64,000 nucleotides of DNA. It comes from Frigidibacter mobilis (GTDB lineage: Bacteria > Pseudomonadota > Alphaproteobacteria > Rhodobacterales > Rhodobacteraceae). The first letter of the stretch is position 1; the number at the start of each line of letters is the position of its first letter. Made by a program: the position numbers and the translations under genes. Below, in pieces: positions 46,919 through 54,721 of this stretch. The stretch covers positions 4,477,001 to 4,541,000 of the forward strand of contig NZ_CP012661.1 of the NCBI RefSeq assembly GCF_001620265.1, given 5' to 3'. Under the pieces are notes generated by a model, which had not been told where the DNA came from, searched no databases, and worked only from the letters and a program-made list of their open reading frames with translations.

Positions 46919-47668
46919 TCACCCCCGCTTCACGCTGGCGGTGACGTAGTTCACGGCCAGATCGCCGGGCGACAGCGACCAGGACCAGCCAAGCGGGTTG
47001 AAGACCATGCCCATCCTGTCCACCGGATCGAGGCCGGCCTGGCGCAGCAGCCCGTACAGCTCATCGGGCGTGATGAACTTCGCCCAGTCATGGGTACCCT
47101 TGGGCAGCCAGCGCATCACCCATTCCGCCCCGACGATGGCCATCATGAACGACCTGGCATTGCGGTTGAGGGTCGAGCAGACCATCAGCCCGCCGGGTTT
47201 CAGCAGCATCCGGCAGGCGGTGAGGTAGTCCAGCGGGTTGGCCACATGCTCGACAACTTCCATGTTCAGCACCACGTCGAACTGCTCTCCTGCCGCGGCC
47301 AGTGCCTCCGCGGTGGTGTGGCGATAGTCGATCTGCAGACCCGACTGTTCGGCGTGCAGCCGTGCCACCGGGATGTTGCGCGGGGCGGCATCGGCGCCCA
47401 CGACCGTTGCCCCCAGCCGCGCCATCGGTTCGGCCAGAAGCCCGCCGCCGCAGCCGATATCCAGCAGCCGCAGCCCGGCGAAGGGCGCCTGCGCGGTCAG
47501 GTCTCGCCCGAACTCGGCGGCGATCTGGCGGGTGATATAGTCCAGCCGGCAGGGATTCATCAGGTGCAGCGGGCGGAACTTGCCGTTCGGGTCCCACCAT
47601 TCTGCGGCCATCGCCTCGAATTTCGCCACTTCGGCAGGATCGACGGTGTTGGTATCGGCAGCGGTCAT
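46919..47668 (-). CDS. ubiG: Ubiquinone biosynthesis O-methyltransferase UbiG
   Basis: Carries out both O-methylations in ubiquinone synthesis. The 249-residue product has [26 protein letters not shown] near residue 18, the SAM-binding [22 protein letters not shown] near residue 65, and the membrane-associated insertion with [12 protein letters not shown], all UbiG hallmarks. ATG 47668 (GGAG 8 bases upstream) is preferred to ATG 47683. Divergent from the alpha/beta hydrolase gene. Confidence 0.93.
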   Translation of the reverse strand: MTAADTNTVDPAEVAKFEAMAAEWWDPNGKFRPLHLMNPCRLDYITRQIAAEFGRDLTAQAPFAGLRLLDIGCGGGLLAEPMARLGATVVGADAAPRNIPVARLHAEQSGLQIDYRHTTAEALAAAGEQFDVVLNMEVVEHVANPLDYLTACRMLLKPGGLMVCSTLNRNARSFMMAIVGAEWVMRWLPKGTHDWAKFITPDELYGLLRQAGLDPVDRMGMVFNPLGWSWSLSPGDLAVNYVTASVKRG

Positions 47669-47731
47669 GATGGTCTCCGACAAATGCGCCCGGCTGTGGC
47701 GGGCAATCGTTTTGCGTTATATAGTGCGATC

Positions 47732-48709
47732 ATGGACAGAACCGCAGGTCAAAAGCGCGCGCCCGGCGCCTATCTCTATCCGCCGGCTGATCCATTCGAT
47801 CAGCGGATGCTGGAGGTGGGCGACGGCCACCGGCTGTATGTCGAGCAATGCGGGCATTCGCAGGGCCTGCCCGTGGTCGTTCTGCATGGCGGGCCGGGGG
47901 GCGGCTGCTCGCCGGCGATGCGGCGCTACTTCGATCCGGCCACCTATCGCATGGTGCTGTTCGACCAGCGCGGATGCGGGCGATCCCGCCCCCATGCCGA
48001 GGTCGAGGCAAACACCACATGGCATTTGGTCGCCGATATCGAGCGGATCCGCGAGTCGCTTGGCATTGACCGCTGGATCGTGTTCGGCGGCAGCTGGGGC
48101 GCGACGCTGGCGCTGATCTATGCGCAGGCGCACCCGGACCGGGTGGCGCATCTGGTGCTGCGCGGGGTGTTCCTGGCCACGCAGGCAGAGCTGGACTGGT
48201 TCTATGGCGGTGGCGCGGGGGCCTTCTGGCCCGATCTCTGGGCCGAGTTCCTGCGCCCGATTCCCGAGGATGAGCGCGGCGACATGATCGCGGCCTATCA
48301 CCGGCGGCTGTTCTGCGGCGATTACACCACCGAGGCGCGCCATGCCCGGATCTGGGCACATTGGGAAAATGCGCTGGCGACGGTCGACCACGCCCTGCCG
48401 CTGGGAGAGGCGCCGCCCGACTATGCCCGCGCCTTTGCCCGGCTGGAGAACCACTATTTCCGCAACTCCGCCTTTCTGGAGGAAGACGGCCAGATCCTGC
48501 GCCGGCGCAGCCGGATCGAGCATATCCCCGCCACCATCGTGCAGGGCCGCTATGACATGATCTGCCCGCCGGTTTCGGCCTGGAAACTGGCCGAGGGCTG
48601 GAGCCGAGCCGACCTGCGGATGGTGCCGGTGGCGGGGCACGCGCTGTCGGAGCCCGGGATCAGTGCCGAACTGGTGCGGGTGATGAACGCGCTGCGCGAT
48701 GGCGCCTGA
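47732..48709 (+). CDS. pip: Proline iminopeptidase (alpha/beta hydrolase, peptidase family S33)
   Basis: Releases N-terminal proline from peptides. The 325-residue product has VVLHGGPGGGCSP near residue 50 (oxyanion hole), DQRGCGRSRPHA near residue 77, the nucleophile elbow GGSWGATLAL with S121, the GRYDMICPP acid region near residue 272, and the catalytic His in VAGHALSEPGI near residue 300. The pattern is that of prolyl aminopeptidase rather than a general esterase. Confidence 0.9.
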   Translation: MDRTAGQKRAPGAYLYPPADPFDQRMLEVGDGHRLYVEQCGHSQGLPVVVLHGGPGGGCSPAMRRYFDPATYRMVLFDQRGCGRSRPHAEVEANTTWHLVADIERIRESLGIDRWIVFGGSWGATLALIYAQAHPDRVAHLVLRGVFLATQAELDWFYGGGAGAFWPDLWAEFLRPIPEDERGDMIAAYHRRLFCGDYTTEARHARIWAHWENALATVDHALPLGEAPPDYARAFARLENHYFRNSAFLEEDGQILRRRSRIEHIPATIVQGRYDMICPPVSAWKLAEGWSRADLRMVPVAGHALSEPGISAELVRVMNALRDGA

Positions 48710-48767
48710 GCGGAGCGCAGCACAGCCGGTCGTGAATGCTGATGCGATAGGTCCTGCCCGAGAAGAC

Positions 48768-48843
48768 TGGTGCCGCTGAAGGGACTCGAACCCCCGACCC
48801 CATCATTACGAATGACGTGCTCTACCAGCTGAGCTACAGCGGC
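48768..48843 (-). tRNA. tRNA-Thr (anticodon CGT)
   Basis: Read on the minus strand, the 76-base sequence folds into a standard cloverleaf. The acceptor stem GCCGCTG/CAGCGGC has 7 pairs, the D-arm contains AGCTGGTA, and the anticodon stem CGTCA/TGATG encloses loop TTCGTAA with anticodon CGT, reading ACG (Thr). The T-arm has TTCGAGT. The 3' ACCA is encoded. It stands alone between pip and rsgA. Confidence 0.95.
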
Positions 48844-48863
48844 CACTTCTCTCTTCACGGCCC

Positions 48864-48891
48864 TACTATTGCCCTGCTATTTCGCCGTCAA
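48864..48891 (-). promoter_or_regulatory. Predicted promoter for tRNA-Thr
   Basis: On the minus strand, TTGACG (complement 48886-48891) and ATAGTA (complement 48864-48869) are 16 bases apart, 21 bases before the mature tRNA 5' end, a good placement for a stable RNA promoter. Confidence 0.5.
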
Positions 48892-48979
48892 GCCAATAGT
48901 CGGCCGGTTTTGCGTGTCATTCTGGCGGGCAAGGCTCGTGGCACCCGTGCGACCGGAGGAGCCGTCGCCGTCCCCCCCC

Positions 48980-50014
48980 TCACCACTTCTTGCCCCGCGG
49001 CACCAAGGTGCGGTTGCCGCGGGGCCCGGTCTCCACCGGGGTGTTGTCGCGGTTCTCCTCCACCAGCTTGCGCCAGCGGTCGAGGCGCGCCGGGTCCAGC
49101 GTGCCGGCCTTCACCGCGGCCTGCACGGCGCAGCCGGGCTCGTGGCCGTGAGTGCAGTCGCGGAACCGGCAGTTCGGCGCCAGTTCGGTGATTTCGGCGA
49201 ACAGCGTCTCCAGCCCACCGGCGACATCGCTGACATGCAGGGTGCGGATGCCGGGCGTGTCGATCACCCAGCCGCCACCCTTGATGCCGTGCAGCGAACG
49301 CGAGGTGGTGGTGTGGCGGCCCTTCGCGTCATCCTCGCGGATATCGCCGGTTTCCTGTTCCTCGCCAGGAGCCTTCTCGGCCAGGGTGTTCAGCAAGGTC
49401 GATTTGCCCACGCCGGAAGAGCCGACCAGCGCCACGGTCTGGCCCGGGCCGCACCAGGGCGCCAGGGTCGTCGCGGCCTCGGGGCTTCTGGCGTTCAGTG
49501 TCACCACCTCCAGCCCGCGCTGCAGGGCGGCGGCCTGCTGCAGGTAGGGCGCGGGGTCCTCGACCTGATCCGCCTTGGTCAGCACGATCACCGCGCGGGT
49601 GCCCGCCTCGTTGCACAGGGCCAGATAGCGCTCCAGCCGGGCCGGGTTGAAATCGGCATTGCAGGAGGTGACGATGAACAGCGTGTCGACATTGGCGGCG
49701 ATCAGCTGCGGGACGCGGGCGCCCTCGGTATGGCGCTGCAGCAGCGCCCTGCGGTCCAGCCGGCGGATCAGCAGATGGGTTTCCGGCTCGGCCAGGATCC
49801 AGTCTCCCACGGCGAAATCGGCGGTGGCCAGCTTGGGCGGCAGCCACAGCTTGACCGGGCCGTCCGCCCCGATTGCCGTCATCCGCGCGCGGTGGACGGT
49901 GGCGATGCGCAGCGGATCCAGGGCGGCCTCGCCCGTGGTCAGCTGGTCCGTGAAGAACTCCGACCAGCCAAGAGCCGGAAGGGTCGGGAATGCGTCTGGG
50001 GCGGCTTGGGTCAT
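48980..50014 (-). CDS. rsgA: Ribosome small-subunit-dependent GTPase RsgA
   Basis: Circularly permuted GTPase that assists late 30S subunit assembly. The 344-residue product has an N-terminal OB-fold region, the G4 motif LTKADQV near residue 148, then G1 GSSGVGKSTL near residue 200 and G3 DTPGIRTL near residue 250. This permuted order is diagnostic. The C-terminal zinc site is NCRFRDCTHGHEPGCAV. ATG 50014 gives the family N-terminus; a very long open frame upstream is antisense to the sensor kinase gene. Confidence 0.95.
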   Translation of the reverse strand: MTQAAPDAFPTLPALGWSEFFTDQLTTGEAALDPLRIATVHRARMTAIGADGPVKLWLPPKLATADFAVGDWILAEPETHLLIRRLDRRALLQRHTEGARVPQLIAANVDTLFIVTSCNADFNPARLERYLALCNEAGTRAVIVLTKADQVEDPAPYLQQAAALQRGLEVVTLNARSPEAATTLAPWCGPGQTVALVGSSGVGKSTLLNTLAEKAPGEEQETGDIREDDAKGRHTTTSRSLHGIKGGGWVIDTPGIRTLHVSDVAGGLETLFAEITELAPNCRFRDCTHGHEPGCAVQAAVKAGTLDPARLDRWRKLVEENRDNTPVETGPRGNRTLVPRGKKW

Positions 50015-50113
50015 GGCATAGCCATGTCTGCGGGGCCGGGCGGATGCAAGCGTTTCCGCTTCGGTCGCCGCTGCGCTCTGCACAAGCCCGTTGCAATGCG
50101 CTATCAAGGGGAC

Positions 50114-52030
50114 ATGGTCGATCTGCCCACCCGCCTTGCGCCTGCCGCGCTGCGCCCGTTGCGGCTGCCCCGCTGGGGGGCCCTGCTGCTGCTGGCCGTG
50201 CTGCTGGCGGCGGTTGTCGTGGTTCCGGGGCGCGAGCGGTTGGCGCGGGTCGCGCTGCAAGAGGCCGAGAGCCGCGGCCAGAACACACTGCGCCTTGCCG
50301 TTGCCGGCCTGCGCGGCGAGCTGGCGCGGTTCGAGCGCCTGCCGCAGCTGATCGCGCAGCAGGACCGGATCGCCGAGGCCGTCCGGCCTGATGCTCCTCC
50401 GCCCAGCCTCGACCTTGCCAACCGTTACCTGAACGAGGTGAACCGGCTGCTGGGGTCGTCGGACATCTATGTGATGCGCCCCGATGGTCGCACCGTGGCG
50501 GCCAGCAATTTCAACCAGCCGGCGCCGTTCAACGGCCAGAATTTCGGCTACCGCCCCTATTTCACCGAGGCACTGGCGGGGGGCGAGGGCCGATTCTTCG
50601 GGCTTGGCACCACCTCGCGCAAGCGGGGCTATTACTTTGGCGCGCCGGTCCGCCGCGGGGCCGAGGTGCTGGGGGTGGTGGCGCTGAAGATCGACGTGGA
50701 TGCGCTGGAGGATGCCTGGCGGGCCGCGGATTACGAGATCATCGTGACCGATCCGCAGGGGATCGTGTTCATGGCCAGCCGCCTGGCCTGGCATTTCGGC
50801 ACGCTTGCGCCGCTGAGCGCGGAGGCCCAGGCCGAGGTGGCCGCGACCCGGCGCTATGACGGCAACCCGCTGACGCCGCTGCCGCTGACCGCAGCGGGCG
50901 CGTTTCAGGGGCATGACCTGCTGCGCCTGACCGAGGCGGAGGGCACCCGCGAGTTCATGGTACTGTCCGAGGATATGCCGCGCGAAGGCTGGACGGTGAA
51001 TGTGCTGATGGATACCGCCTCGGCCCGGGCGCAGGCCTGGACAAGCACGCTGGCTTCGCTGCTGGCGGTCGGGCTGGCGACGCTGGGGCTGGCGGTCTAT
51101 CTGCAGCGCCGCGGCCGAATGCACGAGCGGCTGCAGATGCAGCGGGAGGCGCAGGCGCAGCTGGAGCATCGGGTGGCCGAGCGCACGCGCGAGCTGGACG
51201 AGCTGAACGCGCGGCTGCGCGGCGAGGTGGCCGAGCGGCGGGCGACCGAGGCCGAGCTGCGCCGCACCCACAGCCGGCTGATCCAGTCGGGCAAGCTGGC
51301 GGCGCTTGGGCAGATGTCGGCGGCGCTGTCGCATGAGTTCAACCAGCCGCTGGGGGCGCTGCGCAACTTTGCTGACAATGCGCTGGCCTATATCGACCGC
51401 GGCCGCGTGCCCGAAGCGCGCGAGAATATCGGGCGGATCCAGGGGCTGGTGGAGCGGATGAGCGGGATCAGCCGCACCCTGCGCAACTTTGCCCGCAAGC
51501 CGAACCGGCATCTGGGCGCCGTCGATGTGCACGCGGTCTGGGCCGATGCGTGCGAGGTGATCGACTGGCGGCTGCGCGGCACCGGCGTGGCGCTGGAGGT
51601 GGATCTGGGCCCGCCGCCGCTGCAGGTACAGGGCGGGCCGGTGCGGCTGCAGCAGGTTCTGGTCAATTTGGTGACGAACGCCATCGACTCGCTGGAGGGG
51701 CGCGCGGACGGGCGGGTTCTGGTGGCGGCGGCGGCAGAGGCCGGCGCAGAGCTGGGGGGCCGGGTGCGGATCACCGTCACCGACAATGGCCCGGGCGTGG
51801 CGCCGGGGCTGGCGGAGCGGATCTTCGATCCGTTCTTCACCACCAAGGGCGTCGGGCGGGGGCTTGGTTTGGGGTTGTCGATTTCCTACAATATCGTCAA
51901 GGACTTCGGCGGCGATCTTCGCGTAACGGACGCGCCCGGTGGCGGCGCCTGCTTCGAGATCGTGCTGCCGGTGCCGGCGGTGGGCTGCCTGCCCGCGGAA
52001 GAGGGAGACGAAGACATGGGCGCGGCATGA
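50114..52030 (+). CDS. DctB-like sensor histidine kinase
   Basis: Membrane kinase probably sensing a C4-dicarboxylate or similar organic acid. The 638-residue product has a first membrane helix (about 21-40) and a periplasmic double PDC/Cache region (NRYLNEVNRLLGSSDIYVM; NFGYRPYFTEALAGGEGRFF, typical of DctB). A second membrane helix (about 315-335), a coiled coil, H407 in LSHEFNQPLGALRNF, and ATPase boxes LVNLVTNAID, DNGPGV and GRGLGLGLSI follow. It overlaps the regulator gene by 4 bases, with the TAXI-TRAP transporter downstream. Ligand inferred from family and context. Confidence 0.88.
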   Translation: MVDLPTRLAPAALRPLRLPRWGALLLLAVLLAAVVVVPGRERLARVALQEAESRGQNTLRLAVAGLRGELARFERLPQLIAQQDRIAEAVRPDAPPPSLDLANRYLNEVNRLLGSSDIYVMRPDGRTVAASNFNQPAPFNGQNFGYRPYFTEALAGGEGRFFGLGTTSRKRGYYFGAPVRRGAEVLGVVALKIDVDALEDAWRAADYEIIVTDPQGIVFMASRLAWHFGTLAPLSAEAQAEVAATRRYDGNPLTPLPLTAAGAFQGHDLLRLTEAEGTREFMVLSEDMPREGWTVNVLMDTASARAQAWTSTLASLLAVGLATLGLAVYLQRRGRMHERLQMQREAQAQLEHRVAERTRELDELNARLRGEVAERRATEAELRRTHSRLIQSGKLAALGQMSAALSHEFNQPLGALRNFADNALAYIDRGRVPEARENIGRIQGLVERMSGISRTLRNFARKPNRHLGAVDVHAVWADACEVIDWRLRGTGVALEVDLGPPPLQVQGGPVRLQQVLVNLVTNAIDSLEGRADGRVLVAAAAEAGAELGGRVRITVTDNGPGVAPGLAERIFDPFFTTKGVGRGLGLGLSISYNIVKDFGGDLRVTDAPGGGACFEIVLPVPAVGCLPAEEGDEDMGAA

Positions 52031-53382
52031 GCGGCGGGCGTATCCTTCTGGTCGATGACGAGGCCGACATGCTGCTGTCGACCAGCCAGACGCTGGATCT
52101 GGCGGGGTTCGAGGTGGAGGCGTTTTCCAGCGTGCAGCCGGCGCTGGATCTGGTCAGCTTCGGGTTTCGCGGCATCGTCATCACCGATATCCGCATGCCG
52201 GGGATGGACGGGCTGAGCCTGATGCGGCGGATCCATGACATCGACCCGGAAATCCCGGTGATCCTGGTGACGGGGCATGGCGATGTGCAGCTTGCGGTGC
52301 GCGCGATGCGCGAGGGCGCGCATGACTTCGTGGAAAAGCCCTTCGACGGCTCGCAACTGGCCGAGATCACCGCGCGGGCACTGGCCTACCGGCGGGTGGT
52401 GCTGGAAAACCGGGTGCTGCGCGCCGCGGCGGGGCAGGTGGATGATCTGGAAACCCGGCTGGTAGGGCGGACGAACCCGATGGTCGACCTGCGCCGCCGG
52501 ATCCGCACCATCGGGCCGACCGATGCCGATGTGCTGATTATCGGCGAGACCGGATCGGGCAAGGAGGTGGTGGCGCGGGCGCTGCATGACCAGTCGCCCC
52601 GCGCCAACAAGTCGTTCATCGCCATCGACTGCGCCGCCCTGCCCGCCAACCTGATTGAATCGGAGCTGTTCGGGCATGAGGCGGGCGCCTTTCCCGGCGC
52701 GTTGCGCCCGCGCTTTGGCAAGTTCGAACATGCCCAGGGTGGCACCATCTTGCTGGACGAAATAGGTTCGATGCCGATCGACCTGCAGGGCAAGTTCCTG
52801 CGCGTGGTGCAGGACCGGGTCATCACCCGGCTTGGCTCGCATGAGATTCGCCCGCTCGATGTGCGTTTCATCGCCACCTCGCGCAGCCCGCTGGAGGGAG
52901 AGGTGGCGGCGGGACGGTTCCGCGCCGACCTGCTCTATCGGCTGAACGTGGTGACGCTGGCGGTGCCGCCGCTGTCGGCACGACGCGAGGATGTGCAGCT
53001 GCTGTTCATCAAGCTGGTGCAGGAGGCCGCCTCGCGGCATCGGCGCGACCCGGTGCCGGTACCGCCGCAGCTGCTGGAAGAGATCGCCCGCCGCGACTGG
53101 CCCGGCAATGTGCGCGAGCTGCGTAATGCCGCCGACCGCCACGCGCTTGGCATCGCGCTGCAGCCTGCGGAGCGGCCTTTGGCCTCGCATAGGCTGGCCG
53201 ACCGGGTGACGGGGTTCGAGCGCGAGGCGATTGTCGCGGCGCTGGCAGCACATGGCGGGCGGCTGAAGCCGGTCTATGAATCGCTCGGCCTGTCGCGCAA
53301 GACGCTGTACGAAAAGATGCAGAAACACGGGATCGACAAGGCACAGTTCGGGGTGCATCCCGAGGACGGCGCCGAGGAATAG
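52027..53382 (+). CDS. DctD-like response regulator with AAA+ domain (NtrC family)
   Basis: The 451-residue product has a receiver domain with D54 in IVITDIRMPGMDG. An AAA+ ATPase follows: Walker A GETGSGKE near residue 177, Walker B in GGTILLDEIGSMP, and R-fingers in RFRADLLYRLN. A C-terminal Fis-type helix-turn-helix is present (AALAAHGGRLKPVYESLGLSRKTLYEKM). The sigma-54 contact loop, normally GAFTGA, reads GAFPGA at residues 220-225. This Thr-to-Pro change may alter or remove sigma-54 activation. Cognate of the DctB-like kinase; probable target is the TRAP operon. Confidence 0.88.
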   Translation: MSGGRILLVDDEADMLLSTSQTLDLAGFEVEAFSSVQPALDLVSFGFRGIVITDIRMPGMDGLSLMRRIHDIDPEIPVILVTGHGDVQLAVRAMREGAHDFVEKPFDGSQLAEITARALAYRRVVLENRVLRAAAGQVDDLETRLVGRTNPMVDLRRRIRTIGPTDADVLIIGETGSGKEVVARALHDQSPRANKSFIAIDCAALPANLIESELFGHEAGAFPGALRPRFGKFEHAQGGTILLDEIGSMPIDLQGKFLRVVQDRVITRLGSHEIRPLDVRFIATSRSPLEGEVAAGRFRADLLYRLNVVTLAVPPLSARREDVQLLFIKLVQEAASRHRRDPVPVPPQLLEEIARRDWPGNVRELRNAADRHALGIALQPAERPLASHRLADRVTGFEREAIVAALAAHGGRLKPVYESLGLSRKTLYEKMQKHGIDKAQFGVHPEDGAEE

Positions 53383-53507
53383 GCCCGGAGCAGGCGGGCA
53401 TGGGAGGATTTCCACCCACCCGGCGGCGGAGATGTTACCGTATCCACCCATTTCTGCAGCGCAGAGCAGAGTTTCGTTAACGGAATGGCTTCGCGGTTGT
53501 TGCGCGG

Positions 53508-53526
53508 GAGACCCCGCACGGGTCTC
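53508..53526 (+). terminator. Hairpin between dctD-like gene and TAXI binding-protein gene
   Basis: GAGACCC (53508-53514), loop CGCAC, GGGTCTC (53520-53526), followed by TTTC. It could terminate the regulator transcript or attenuate the transporter transcript. In the whole 53383-53590 gap I found no convincing -24/-12 (TGGCAC-N5-TTGCA) sigma-54 promoter. Confidence 0.45.
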
Positions 53527-53590
53527 TTTCATGCGTCTGGTCGCCGGGCTTGGCTCTGCGACCTGCCACAGAAGCATTGGGAGGAAATCC

Positions 53591-54565
53591 ATGCGCATTC
53601 TTACTGCCGCCGCCGTTGCGGCGAGCCTTGCCCTGTCCGTTTCGGGCGCTGTTGCGCAAGATCGGGCCGACTGGCCCTCGAGCCTGACCATCGGCACGGC
53701 AAGCCAGGGCGGCACCTATTTCATCTATGGCACCGGCCTTGCCGGGCTGATTACCCAGAAGCTGGGGATCAACACCTCGGCCGAAGTGACCGGCGGTCCG
53801 ACCCAGAACGCGACGCTGGTCGAGACCGGCGACCACCAGATCGCCCTGCTGACGATGGGCCCTGCCTATGAGGCCTGGATCGGCAAGAGCGAGCTTGCGC
53901 CGGGGCTGGAGCACAAGAACATGCGGGCACTGTTCCCGATGTATCAGACCCCGTTCGAGGCGGTGGCGCTGAAATCCTCGGGCATCTCGGACGTGGCGGG
54001 CATGGACGGCAAGCGTGTCTCTGTCGGCCCGGCCGGCGGCACGGCGGCTGCCTATTGGCCGCGGTTCTTCGAGGTTCTGGGCGTGTCGCCCGATGTCAGC
54101 TTCTCGGGCGCCAATGACGCGACCGGGCAGGTGAAAGACGGCCTGATCGACGCCTTCGCCTTTGCTGCCGGGGTGCCGATCTCGGCCTTCGCGCAGATCG
54201 CCGCCGAGAATGAGGTGAACATCTTCGGCTTTACCGAAGAGCAACGCGCCCAGATCCTGGAGGCGATGCCGGAAGTTGCGGCCTTCGACGTGCCGGGCGG
54301 GCTGTATCAGGGCTTCCCCGAAGGCCACGGCACCGTGGCCATGTGGAACTTTGCCGTTGCCACCGCCGATATGCCGGAAAGCCTCGCCTACGAAATCACC
54401 AAGATGGTGATGGAGAACAACGAGGCGATGATGCAGATCCACGCCACGGCCGCCGAAACGCTTCCCGAGAACGCCGACAAGAACAGCTTCCTGCCGTTCC
54501 ACCCCGGCGCGGTGAAGTATTTCGACGAAGCGGGCATTGCGATCCCGGACGAGCTGCGCGGCTGA
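53591..54565 (+). CDS. TAXI-family TRAP transporter solute-binding protein
   Basis: Periplasmic binding component. The 324-residue product has a signal peptide (LTAAAVAASLALSVSGAVAQ, cleaved near residue 23). The TAXI-family opening follows: SLTIGTASQGGTYFIYGTGLAGLI, AEVTGGPTQNATLVETGDHQIAL, KRVSVGPAGGTAAAYWPRFFEVLG, and ATGQVKDGLIDAFAFAAGVP. TAXI proteins bind small organic acids such as 2-oxoglutarate or glutamate in known cases; the ligand here is not determined. GGGAGG precedes ATG 53591. The fused permease follows after 156 bases. Confidence 0.92.
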   Translation: MRILTAAAVAASLALSVSGAVAQDRADWPSSLTIGTASQGGTYFIYGTGLAGLITQKLGINTSAEVTGGPTQNATLVETGDHQIALLTMGPAYEAWIGKSELAPGLEHKNMRALFPMYQTPFEAVALKSSGISDVAGMDGKRVSVGPAGGTAAAYWPRFFEVLGVSPDVSFSGANDATGQVKDGLIDAFAFAAGVPISAFAQIAAENEVNIFGFTEEQRAQILEAMPEVAAFDVPGGLYQGFPEGHGTVAMWNFAVATADMPESLAYEITKMVMENNEAMMQIHATAAETLPENADKNSFLPFHPGAVKYFDEAGIAIPDELRG

Positions 54566-54604
54566 CCGGCGCTGCCGCGGCCTTCGCCGCGGTGACAGTT
54601 CCTG

Positions 54605-54632
54605 GCGGCGGTCCCTTGCGGGGGGCCGCCGC
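54605..54632 (+). terminator. Hairpin between TAXI binding protein and permease genes
   Basis: GCGGCGGTCCC (54605-54615) pairs with GGGGCCGCCGC (54622-54632) with one G-U pair. A second short palindrome, CCGCGG-N6-CCGCGG, lies at 54575-54592. Such hairpins commonly lower downstream transporter expression relative to the binding protein or protect the upstream mRNA. No T run follows. Confidence 0.45.
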
Positions 54633-54721
54633 ATCCGTGGCCCAGGAGGCCTGAAGCCTGCCCCCCGCTTTTCCAGTCAAACCGGCGCTGTCCTGCGCCA
54701 CCCGACGTTTTGGAGAGACCC

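Noticed and set aside
53383..53590. Sigma-54 promoter upstream of the TAXI binding-protein gene
   Set aside because: The best candidate, TGGCTTCGCGGTTGTTGC, has the GG and GC elements 13 bases apart instead of 10; not accepted.
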